Shown: positions 1 to 4,775 of the stretch, piece after piece
Layout: each line of letters starts with the position of its first letter
Position numbering within the stretch: the stretch's first letter is position 1
Assembly: GCA_022361135.1 (NCBI GenBank)
Contig: JAKSBM010001020.1
Coordinates: forward strand, 1-8,618
Reading direction: 5' to 3'
Length of the DNA stretch: 8,618 bases
Origin: Desulfobacterales bacterium
GTDB lineage: Bacteria > Desulfobacterota > Desulfobacteria > Desulfobacterales > Desulfobacteraceae
Notes under the pieces: model-generated
What the model saw: the letters and a program-made list of their open reading frames with translations, nothing else
Databases searched by the model: none
Told to the model about the DNA's origin: nothing
Made by a program: the position numbers and the translations under genes

Positions 1-415
1 CAATGTCCACGTGGGCGGCATTGTGCCCATGGAGGTAGGCAATGCCGGGGTGGAGGCCGTGGAAGGCTTCGTGGAGTTCCAGCACGGCCAGGTTGTACAG
101 CTCCAGATAGGTTTTCAACAAGACCCCGCCGGAACTGGCGGCATCGGCCACGGGATGGTGGACCACCAGGGCATCCACCCCGCTGGCCCCGGCCAGTTCA
201 ATGGCGCTTTCCGTCAGGGTCATGAGTACGGCGATTTTTTTGATTTCCCCGTCCGGGTTTCCCACCACCAGCCCCGGGGTTTCGGTCACGGCCTTGCCCG
301 GGAGATGGGAGGTTTTGGTTACCACAAAGGGATTGGTGCCGGGCCGGTCGGCCCCGGCCTTGACCCTGCCGTTGCTGATGGTATCCAGGGCATTTACCAG
401 GTCATTTACATTCAT
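1..415 (-). CDS. Nif3-like dinuclear metal centre protein (partial, N-terminal 138 residues)
   Basis: The start is the ATG at 415-413, with a GGAGG Shine-Dalgarno at 425-421 five bases upstream; the gene runs off the left edge. The visible 138 residues match the N-terminal half of the Nif3/DUF34 family. A GLVVGNPDGEIKKIAV segment (about 48-63) is followed by a helix and DALVVHHP (81-88), whose His pair is the family's metal-binding signature. Where many members have an HTNLD-like motif, this one has LHEAFHG (114-120), so the second metal-site motif looks divergent. Nif3-like proteins form hexameric rings with two metal ions per subunit; proposed roles are hydrolytic (for example GTP cyclohydrolase-like), but function is unsettled. 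The name does not imply nitrogen fixation. It lies downstream of the FAD oxidoreductase on the same strand with a 98-nt gap, so co-transcription is likely. Family assignment is fairly safe; function is unknown. Confidence 0.8.
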   Translation of the reverse strand, partial: MNVNDLVNALDTISNGRVKAGADRPGTNPFVVTKTSHLPGKAVTETPGLVVGNPDGEIKKIAVLMTLTESAIELAGASGVDALVVHHPVADAASSGGVLLKTYLELYNLAVLELHEAFHGLHPGIAYLHGHNAAHVDI

Positions 416-469
416 CTTCACCTCCGCCTTCACATTGAGAGTTTTTTTAAACCACAACTTCAGCACAAC

Positions 470-504
470 ATCCCGCCCCATGGGCCGGGCCCATGGGGCG
501 GGAT
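470..504. repeat. Perfect 17-bp-arm palindrome between the oxidoreductase and Nif3-like genes
   Basis: ATCCCGCCCCATGGGCC (470-486) is followed, after one base, by its exact reverse complement (488-504). The element begins ten bases after the oxidoreductase stop codon (516-514) in the direction of transcription. As RNA it would form a very stable GC-rich hairpin. No uridine tract follows it on the minus strand (GTTGTGCTG comes next), nor on the plus strand. It is therefore not a canonical intrinsic terminator. It may instead be an intercistronic stabiliser or processing element, or a copy of a dispersed palindromic repeat. Confidence 0.75.
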
Positions 505-513
505 TTGGGGGGA

Positions 514-1788
514 TCAAGCCCGGAAGATATTCTCCAGTCCGGCATGGGACACCCGGTCCCGGATGGTGGGGATATCCGTGGTGTACATCTCCTTTTCCTT
601 CATGCGCTGGAACATGACCGAACCGGAAAAGGTAAATTTCAAATCCAGCCGCCCCTGGTCCACCATCTCTTCGCGGACATGGGCAATGGCATCCCCCAGA
701 CAAGTTTCCCGGGGCAGAACAAGGGCATCTCTTTTCCCCAGGCCGGCGGCATTGTACCCGGCCAGGGTGCCGGTGCAGATGGCCTCGGTGTGGCCCACCA
801 ACAGCCCGGCCTTTTCACCGGCGCAGAACAAATTGTCCAGGCCGGTCACCTTCAGTGCATCGTTCCGGGGGGCCATGGCCATGTACCGGATGGAATTACC
901 GATCCCCCCGGCATAGGGATCCTCGTACCGGGCCTGCTCGAATCCGGGGATCTGCCGGAGGAGGTCCAGGGGGTAAAAGGGGCTCATGAGCTTGGCATGG
1001 CCGGTGTTGAGCAGGACGATATTTTTTTCAAAGGCCTCCAGGGCATATTGCTGGCAGGCCTTCATGGCCAATTTCCCCTTGGCCCGCAGGGCTTCGGGGA
1101 TGGGAACCAGGGCCACCCCGTCCCGGTCCAAACGATGGCGGATCTCCGGGGTCAGGCTTTCCTTGTGGAGCTTGCAGGAGCCGCTCATGGCACCGGTCTG
1201 CCCCGATTTCTTCCCCACCATTTCCGTGATACCGGCCTTGCCAGCCACGGAAACCCGGGCCCCAAAGGTGTGGCAACGCAGGATGCACATGGCGCAACCC
1301 GTGCCGTATTTATTACAGGCCGCCGGTCCCCCGGCCGTGCCCGTGGTGTCCACAAAGGCGTCCCCTTCCAGACGGAACTCCCCACCCGCCGTTTTCCCGG
1401 ATACGGCAGTGAGGGTATTGTCCCGCCGTTCCACCTGGGTGATGCGGTGGCAGAGTTTGATCTCCACTCCGGATTCCAATAAAAAACGTCCAATGGCCGG
1501 TTCAATGGATGCCACATTATATAGACTGGCATGGGCATGGCCCGGGAACTCAATGTTCCGGTGGAGGAGATTTCGATCCACCACGGTGAAAATATCCCCC
1601 CCGCCCATGGCCAGAAGCTCCTCCGTGGCCGTGAACCTGCCGTTGTTCCGCATGATGCCGCCCACAAGGCCCGTGCCCAGCAGCATATCCGTCCGTTCCA
1701 CCAGGGTGGTTTTCGCCCCCTGCTTTGCCGCCATGAAGGCGGCAGCACATCCGGCCCATCCCCCACCTATGACCACCACATTCATCAT
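514..1788 (-). CDS. GidA/MnmG-like FAD-dependent oxidoreductase
   Basis: A 424-residue flavoprotein. The N-terminus is a Rossmann dinucleotide-binding fold: VVVIGGGWAGCAAA (4-17, GxGxxG type), then a strand ending in Glu31 (LVER) expected to bind the FAD ribose. The C-terminal part has a second FAD contact typical of GidA/TrmFO-like proteins, LDNLFCAGEKAGLLVGHTEA (317-336) followed by GTLAGYNA. A CAMCILRC segment (165-172) gives three close cysteines, plus Cys159 and Cys205, that could be redox-active or bind metal. The open frame extends upstream to 1893, but that extension is AT-rich, lacks a good ribosome site and covers the control region. The ATG at 1788 has AAGG (1800-1797) eight bases upstream and puts the Rossmann strand at the N-terminus; ATG at 1785 is also possible. 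The substrate is unknown. It is divergent from a GntR regulator and followed by a Nif3-like gene. Confidence 0.75.
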   Translation of the reverse strand: MMNVVVIGGGWAGCAAAFMAAKQGAKTTLVERTDMLLGTGLVGGIMRNNGRFTATEELLAMGGGDIFTVVDRNLLHRNIEFPGHAHASLYNVASIEPAIGRFLLESGVEIKLCHRITQVERRDNTLTAVSGKTAGGEFRLEGDAFVDTTGTAGGPAACNKYGTGCAMCILRCHTFGARVSVAGKAGITEMVGKKSGQTGAMSGSCKLHKESLTPEIRHRLDRDGVALVPIPEALRAKGKLAMKACQQYALEAFEKNIVLLNTGHAKLMSPFYPLDLLRQIPGFEQARYEDPYAGGIGNSIRYMAMAPRNDALKVTGLDNLFCAGEKAGLLVGHTEAICTGTLAGYNAAGLGKRDALVLPRETCLGDAIAHVREEMVDQGRLDLKFTFSGSVMFQRMKEKEMYTTDIPTIRDRVSHAGLENIFRA

Positions 1789-1827
1789 CTTGCCTGCCTT
1801 TCGGGCACTGGCCCTTAAATTGGGTGT

Positions 1828-1838
1828 TTTAATTAAAT
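1828..1838 (-). promoter_or_regulatory. AT-rich element copy 1 (candidate operator)
   Basis: On the minus strand this reads ATTTAATTAAA, identical to the core of copy 2 (1901-1911). It lies inside the predicted 5' untranslated region of the oxidoreductase gene. The centres of copies 1 and 2 are 74 bp apart, close to seven helical turns. It is a candidate site for the adjacent GntR-family protein. AT-rich sequence can produce such matches by chance, so confidence is limited. Confidence 0.35.
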
Positions 1839-1900
1839 CTATTTTTTGCAATCCACTTATTTCATAAGAAATAAAATACAGACGCAAGATCAAAATAAAG

Positions 1901-1916
1901 ATTTAATTAAATTTTG
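1901..1916 (+). promoter_or_regulatory. AT-rich element copy 2 (candidate operator)
   Basis: ATTTAATTAAATTTTG here matches copy 3 (2056-2071) at 15 of 16 positions. Its core TTAATTAA is a perfect palindrome. It sits just downstream of the candidate -10 box of the minus-strand promoter (1928-1923), about where that transcript would start. Binding here would block the oxidoreductase promoter. The binding protein is inferred, not shown. Confidence 0.45.
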
Positions 1917-1922
1917 GCCAAG

Positions 1923-1949
1923 CTAATACAAGGTTTTTATTACTGTCAA
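1923..1949 (-). promoter_or_regulatory. Candidate sigma-70-type promoter of the FAD oxidoreductase gene
   Basis: On the minus strand a perfect -35 hexamer TTGACA (1949-1944) is followed after 15 bases by TATTAG (1928-1923), four of six matches to TATAAT. The spacing is shorter than the usual 17. The predicted start near 1915 falls in AT-rich copy 2 and would give a 5' leader of about 125 nt ahead of the ATG at 1788. Confidence 0.4.
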
Positions 1950-2024
1950 GTGTTTTTATTTGAGATTATAATTCAGAAAACACCCTATCTTCAACGGATT
2001 CAGCATATTTCCCAATATTTTCCA

Positions 2025-2054
2025 TTGACTTCCCACCGGGGTAACAGCTAAAGA
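2025..2054 (+). promoter_or_regulatory. Weak candidate promoter of the GntR-family gene
   Basis: TTGACT (2025-2030) is followed after 18 bases by TAAAGA (2049-2054), a poor -10 hexamer. Its main support is position: it lies 40-70 bp ahead of the start codon, and the third AT-rich element overlaps its predicted start site. Confidence 0.25.
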
Positions 2055-2055
2055 T

Positions 2056-2071
2056 ATTTGATTAAATTTTG
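2056..2071 (+). promoter_or_regulatory. AT-rich element copy 3 (candidate operator)
   Basis: ATTTGATTAAATTTTG differs from copy 2 (1901-1916) by one base and lies 23 bp before the GntR gene's start codon. The centre-to-centre distance to copy 2 is 155 bp. This placement would suit autoregulation. Confidence 0.45.
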
Positions 2072-2094
2072 AATTTTAAACCAAAGGCCGGCCC

Positions 2095-2757
2095 ATGCCC
2101 CCAAAAACAAAATCCGGTGGAACCGCCGTGAAAACCGCCCTGGACGGCATCAAGGAAATGCTGTTCACCAACGCCCTCCTCCCGGGTCAGAAAATCTCCT
2201 ACCGGCAATTGGCCGAGGAATTGGGGCTCAGCCTCACCCCGGTGATCCAGGCCCTGAAGCATCTGGAATTCCAGGGGCTGGTCCGGCACGAGCCCCACAA
2301 GGGCTACTCCACCGAGCCCATGAGCATCCAGGAAGTCCAGGACATTTACGATACCCGGGAGCTCATTGAAACCGCCCTGGTTCCGGACATCATCCACAAC
2401 CTGGATGCCGAAGGAATCCACACCATCAAGGCCCTTTTGGATCTACCCCAGGTGGCCCCGGACGCGGTGAACCAACGCCTCATGCGGGACCGGGAATTCC
2501 ACCTTACCCTGGCCCGCCTTTCCCGGCGCCGGGTCCAGGTCCAGATCCTGAACCAGCTCTTTGATCTGCTCTACCTCAAATACCGGGGCAGCCTGCTGTT
2601 TGTGGAATCGGAATCCCCGGTGGGCTCCCAGCACCGGGATATCTTTGACGCCCTGATTTCCAGGGACACGGCCCGGGCCCAGGCCGCCATGAAAACCCAT
2701 TTCACCAAAATCCGCTCCCAGGCCCTCCAGGCCCTGGCCAAGCTTTTGGCTGAATAA
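2095..2757 (+). CDS. GntR-family transcriptional regulator, FCD (FadR) subfamily
   Basis: A 220-residue protein of normal length for the FadR/FCD group. Residues about 10-75 form a winged helix-turn-helix: ISYRQLAEELGLSLTPVIQA (34-53) is the HTH and GLVRHEPHKGYS (61-72) the wing. The C-terminal helical ligand domain (about 78-218) keeps the metal or acid-binding set of the FCD family: Asp132 and His136 in RDREFH, His180 in SQHRDIF and His202 in KTHF. The usual TPVREAL at the start of the recognition helix is TPVIQAL here, so a DNA-contacting Arg is missing and the operator may be unusual. A weak AAAGG lies eight bases upstream of the ATG. It is transcribed divergently from the FAD oxidoreductase, the typical arrangement of a regulator and its target, with three AT-rich repeats between them. 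The effector is unknown, probably a small carboxylate. Confidence 0.85.
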   Translation: MPPKTKSGGTAVKTALDGIKEMLFTNALLPGQKISYRQLAEELGLSLTPVIQALKHLEFQGLVRHEPHKGYSTEPMSIQEVQDIYDTRELIETALVPDIIHNLDAEGIHTIKALLDLPQVAPDAVNQRLMRDREFHLTLARLSRRRVQVQILNQLFDLLYLKYRGSLLFVESESPVGSQHRDIFDALISRDTARAQAAMKTHFTKIRSQALQALAKLLAE

Positions 2758-2766
2758 AAATAATCC

Positions 2767-2797
2767 TTGACAGCCTCCAATGGAGTGTGGCTATCTT
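2767..2797 (+). promoter_or_regulatory. Candidate promoter of the aromatic leader and DAHP synthase
   Basis: A perfect TTGACA (2767-2772) is followed after 19 bases by TATCTT (2792-2797), four of six including the key TA..T. It starts ten bases after the GntR gene stop codon. The predicted start near 2804 would give a leader RNA of about 155 nt up to the terminator. The spacer contains a small dyad, CTCCA-A-TGGAG (2776-2786), which might bind a repressor. Confidence 0.5.
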
Positions 2798-2824
2798 ATG
2801 TGATAAAAAAGGAATAAACCCACT

Positions 2825-2905
2825 ATGAATTTTGAACGCACAAGCAACTCTGTTTTTTATTATTGGTATTTTACATACCCGGGGTGGCCTGTGCGCACGG
2901 ATTAG
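2825..2905 (+). CDS. Aromatic-rich leader peptide (26 codons) of the DAHP synthase attenuator
   Basis: ATG at 2825 and TAG at 2903-2905 frame a 26-residue peptide. Nine residues are aromatic: Phe3, then the run FYYWYF (11-16), Tyr18 and Trp21. A block of regulatory codons for exactly the end products of the downstream pathway is the hallmark of an attenuation leader peptide. The ribosome site AAGGA (2809-2813) lies 11 bases upstream of the ATG, slightly far but usable. Codons 5-7 (2837-2845) also form RNA segment 1 of the attenuator, and codons 21-24 (2887-2895) form segment 2. The peptide is expected to have no function beyond being translated. The mixture of Phe, Tyr and Trp codons suggests that shortage of any of the three raises expression. 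No similarity search was possible; the call rests on composition, position and the RNA helices. Confidence 0.85.
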   Translation: MNFERTSNSVFYYWYFTYPGWPVRTD

Positions 2906-2953
2906 TGGGATACACATAATCTAAAAAAAGCCGCAGGCAACACCGCCTGCGGC
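2837..2953 (+). promoter_or_regulatory. Transcription attenuator: alternative helices 1:2, 2:3 and 3:4
   Basis: Four RNA segments can pair in the classical order. Segment 1, CGCACAAGC (2837-2845), pairs with segment 2, GCCTGTGCG (2887-2895), at eight of nine positions. Segment 2 (2887-2893) also pairs with segment 3, CGCAGGC (2932-2938), over seven base pairs including one G-U; this is the antiterminator. Segment 3 within GCCGCAGGC (2930-2938) pairs with segment 4, GCCTGCGGC (2945-2953), as the terminator. A ribosome stalled at codons 11-16 (2855-2872) would leave segment 2 free and favour 2:3. A ribosome reaching the stop codon (2903-2905) would cover segment 2 and favour 3:4. An outer pairing of CCCACTA (2819-2825) with TAGTGGG (2903-2909) nests around 1:2 and may close the leader when it is untranslated. 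Confidence 0.8.
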
Positions 2954-2960
2954 TTTTTTT
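2923..2960 (+). terminator. Intrinsic terminator of the attenuator (also ends the GntR transcript)
   Basis: A perfect nine-base-pair GC stem, GCCGCAGGC (2930-2938) with GCCTGCGGC (2945-2953), has a six-base loop AACACC and is followed by seven T residues (2954-2960). A matching A7 tract precedes it, so the stem can extend to 16 bp. It ends 41 bases before the DAHP synthase start codon, so it can act as a conditional terminator within the DAHP synthase leader. It would also stop transcripts coming from the upstream GntR gene. Confidence 0.93.
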
Positions 2961-3001
2961 ATGGTCGCAGGGGCGTTTCCCGGCAAAAAAGGAACCAAGC
3001 C

Positions 3002-4060
3002 ATGAAACAGACCTACGACATCCGTGTCAAATCATTCAATCCCCTGACCTCCCCTGCGGAGATGAAGGACCAACTCCCCGTTTCCGACGCCGTGGCCGAC
3101 GTGGTCCTGGGTGGCCGCCGGGAGGTGGAGGACATCCTCTCGGGCAAGGACAAGCGCCTCTTGGTCATCTCCGGCCCCTGCTCCATCCATGACACCCGTG
3201 CTGCCCTGGAATATGCGGAAAAACTCTCCGCCCTGCGGGAAGAGGTCCAGGAAGACATCTGCCTGGTCATGCGGGTCTACTTTGAAAAGCCCCGGACCAC
3301 GGTGGGCTGGAAGGGACTGATCAACGATCCCTTCCTGGACTCCACCTATAACGTGGAAGAAGGGTTGCGCACGGCACGGCAACTCCTCATGGACATCAAT
3401 GCCATGGGCATGCCCACGGCCACGGAAATCCTTGACCCCATCACCCCCCAATACATTGCCGGTCTCCTCACCTGGGTGGCCGTTGGAGCACGGACCACGG
3501 AATCCCAGATCCACCGGGAAATGGCCTCGGGCCTTTCCATGCCCGTGGGTTTCAAAAACAGCACCGACGGCAGCCTGGCCGCCGCCGTCAATGCCATGCA
3601 GGCGGCCAAGGCCCCCCAGCATTTCCTGGGCGTGGATCCCCAGGGACTTTCCGCCGTGGTCTCCACAACGGGGAATTCCTTTGGCCACATGGTACTCCGG
3701 GGCGGCAACCAGCCCAACTACGATCCCATTTCCGTGGGACGGGCCCAGGACCGCCTCCGGGAAAAGGAACTTCTGGATGCCATTGTCATTGATTGTTCCC
3801 ACGACAATTCCGGCCAGAAATGTGCCAACCAGGCCTTTGTCTTCAAATCCGTGGTGGACCAGCGGCTGGAGGGCAACGACCGCATCGTGGGTCTCATGCT
3901 GGAAAGCAACCTTAATAATGGGAACCAGAAATGTCCCGGGGACGGCAGCCCCTTGAAATACGGGGTCTCCATCACCGACGAGTGCATCTGCTGGGAAAGC
4001 ACCCAGAGCCTGATCCGTTGCGCCCACAAAAAACTGGTCGCAGCCAAAAAACAGGCCTGA
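3002..4060 (+). CDS. aroF: 3-deoxy-7-phosphoheptulonate (DAHP) synthase, class I alpha
   Basis: This cytoplasmic enzyme condenses phosphoenolpyruvate with erythrose 4-phosphate to DAHP, the first step of the shikimate pathway. At 352 residues it has the length of the E. coli AroF/G/H enzymes. Family motifs are intact: GPCSIHD (58-64), KPRTTVGWKG (96-105), GARTTESQ (162-169), PVGFKNSTDG (181-190), DCSHDNS (264-270), LMLESN (298-303) and SITDEC (323-328). The four metal ligands known for AroG correspond to Cys60, His267, Glu301 and Asp326. ASGLSMP (175-181) keeps the serine associated with Phe sensitivity in AroG, but the isozyme's feedback specificity cannot be fixed by eye, so the symbol is conventional. 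The start has AAGGAA (2989-2994) seven bases upstream. The gene stands alone behind the aromatic attenuator, which implies control by charged Phe, Tyr or Trp tRNAs. Confidence 0.97.
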   Translation: MKQTYDIRVKSFNPLTSPAEMKDQLPVSDAVADVVLGGRREVEDILSGKDKRLLVISGPCSIHDTRAALEYAEKLSALREEVQEDICLVMRVYFEKPRTTVGWKGLINDPFLDSTYNVEEGLRTARQLLMDINAMGMPTATEILDPITPQYIAGLLTWVAVGARTTESQIHREMASGLSMPVGFKNSTDGSLAAAVNAMQAAKAPQHFLGVDPQGLSAVVSTTGNSFGHMVLRGGNQPNYDPISVGRAQDRLREKELLDAIVIDCSHDNSGQKCANQAFVFKSVVDQRLEGNDRIVGLMLESNLNNGNQKCPGDGSPLKYGVSITDECICWESTQSLIRCAHKKLVAAKKQA

Positions 4061-4117
4061 TTCCAGGCCCATCATCCCCCCTCCGTTGGCCGGTCGCACC
4101 AGACCGGCAACGGGGGG
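4054..4117 (+). other. Two hairpins after the DAHP synthase gene
   Basis: A six-bp hairpin, GGCCTG (4054-4059) with CAGGCC (4064-4069), overlaps the stop codon. A larger one pairs CCGGTC (4090-4095) with GACCGG (4102-4107), CCGTTG (4083-4088) with CAACGG (4108-4113), and CCCC (4078-4081) with GGGG (4114-4117), with single-base bulges at 4082 and 4089. No T-tract follows, so these may act as mRNA 3' structure or as a Rho-assisted stop rather than a standard intrinsic terminator. Confidence 0.4.
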
Positions 4118-4165
4118 ATGCAAAATGACACCATAAGTCGCATTTTTGCAACCCCGCCCATTTTC

Positions 4166-4187
4166 CATGCCGCCCGTCCCGGGCATG
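4166..4187 (+). promoter_or_regulatory. Candidate enhancer-binding site (UAS) for the sigma-54 promoter
   Basis: CATGCC (4166-4171) and GGCATG (4182-4187) form a dyad with a ten-base spacer. Its centre is about 108 bp upstream of the predicted sigma-54 start site, the normal range for an activator of the NtrC type. A second, weaker dyad, TGCAAAA (4119-4125) with TTTTGCA (4144-4150), lies further upstream. Assignment rests only on symmetry and distance. Confidence 0.35.
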
Positions 4188-4258
4188 AAGTCCTTTCAGT
4201 CCAAAATTTTTCTTATCATTTCAGTGCATTAAAATTTATCCCCATTTTTATTTCCCCA

Positions 4259-4274
4259 TGGCACAGCCTCTGCA
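4259..4274 (+). promoter_or_regulatory. Sigma-54 (RpoN) promoter of the ORP-type operon
   Basis: TGGCACA at 4259-4265, four bases, then CTGCA at 4270-4274 matches the TGGCACG-N4-TTGCA consensus at nearly every conserved position. The invariant GG (-24) and GC (-12) are at exactly the required spacing. Transcription should begin near 4285, giving a 75-nt leader before the ATG at 4360. The call fits the known sigma-54 dependence of ORP genes in Desulfovibrio vulgaris. It rules out translation from the ATG at 4258. Confidence 0.75.
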
Positions 4275-4359
4275 TTATGTAGATGCCACGGACGACGGGC
4301 CTGCTTCAATCCCCGCCGCCCCTGAAATAAAGATATCCGTAAGTTTGGAGACATATAAA

Positions 4360-4746
4360 ATGATACAGGCAATCTTCGTGGGCAGTGACAAAAATCTCTT
4401 TGTGGAACTTGAACACGTATTGAATCAGCATTCCATCACCACGAACTGGACCGACACCGGAAACTCTGCTTTGGACCTGCTCACGGAATTGCCTTATACC
4501 GACAACCGGACCGGGGTTCTCCTCATCACCGATGAAACCCTGGACGACATGAGTGGAAGGGAACTTATTGAGCAGGCCATTACCCAAAGTCCCATGACCA
4601 ATTGTGCTCCAATAAGCTCCCTTCCCTCAAAGAAATTCCACGAGGTTTTCGAAGGCCTCGGCGTACTCATGGCTCTGCCCGAAAAGCCCAAGGCTGAAGA
4701 CGGTCAGGCATTGGTAGATCACCTCCATCGGATTGCCGCCCTCTAG
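4360..4746 (+). CDS. Orphan receiver (CheY-like) domain protein heading the ORP-type operon
   Basis: A 128-residue single-domain protein with the layout of a response-regulator receiver. The first strand is IQAIFVGSD (2-10), and the putative phospho-acceptor is Asp58 in LLITDETLDDMSG (54-66). Ser86/Ser87 (ISSL) lie at the position of the usual Thr/Ser, and the conserved Lys is Lys109 in LPEKPK (106-111). The acidic pair that normally binds magnesium is partly lost (Gly8-Ser9-Asp10), so phosphorylation may be weak or absent. There is no output domain. I chose the ATG at 4360, with GGAG (4347-4350) nine bases upstream. The longer reading from 4258 would start inside the sigma-54 promoter and adds a non-homologous 34-residue tail. 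It is 29 nt ahead of the first ATPase gene and probably co-transcribed. It may sense a signal for, or position, the ATPase complex; that role is inference. Confidence 0.7.
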   Translation: MIQAIFVGSDKNLFVELEHVLNQHSITTNWTDTGNSALDLLTELPYTDNRTGVLLITDETLDDMSGRELIEQAITQSPMTNCAPISSLPSKKFHEVFEGLGVLMALPEKPKAEDGQALVDHLHRIAAL

Positions 4747-4775
4747 GATCCAGGGCCATGGAAGAAGGACGAGAA

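Noticed and set aside
470..504. Palindrome as an intrinsic terminator
   Set aside because: No T-tract follows on either strand.
1858..1873. TATTTC-N4-GAAATA inverted repeat in the oxidoreductase leader
   Set aside because: Six-base AT-rich arms in an AT-rich stretch are expected by chance.
1789..1893. N-terminal extension of the FAD oxidoreductase open frame to an ATG at 1893
   Set aside because: It lies in AT-rich control sequence, lacks a good ribosome site, places 35 unrelated residues before the Rossmann strand, and overlaps the candidate operators.
2776..2786. CTCCA-A-TGGAG dyad in the DAHP synthase promoter as a TrpR/TyrR operator
   Set aside because: It is too short and does not resemble either known operator consensus; the attenuator already explains aromatic control.
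4078..4117. Hairpin after DAHP synthase as a Rho-independent terminator
   Set aside because: The stem is good but is followed by ATGCAAAATG rather than a T-run; kept only as an RNA structure.
3032..4186. Long open frame on the minus strand opposite the DAHP synthase gene (384 codons)
   Set aside because: It is an antisense shadow caused by high GC in third positions; the plus strand encodes a complete, motif-intact enzyme. The same reasoning removes the long frames opposite the flavoprotein and both ATPases.
4258..4359. ATG at 4258 as start of the receiver-domain gene
   Set aside because: It overlaps the sigma-54 promoter, whose transcript would begin downstream of it; the 34 extra residues do not belong to a receiver fold and no ribosome site precedes that ATG.
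4758..4775. ATG at 4758 as start of the first Fe-S ATPase
   Set aside because: The ATG at 4776 has AAGGA at ideal spacing and starts directly with the conserved first strand before the Walker A motif.
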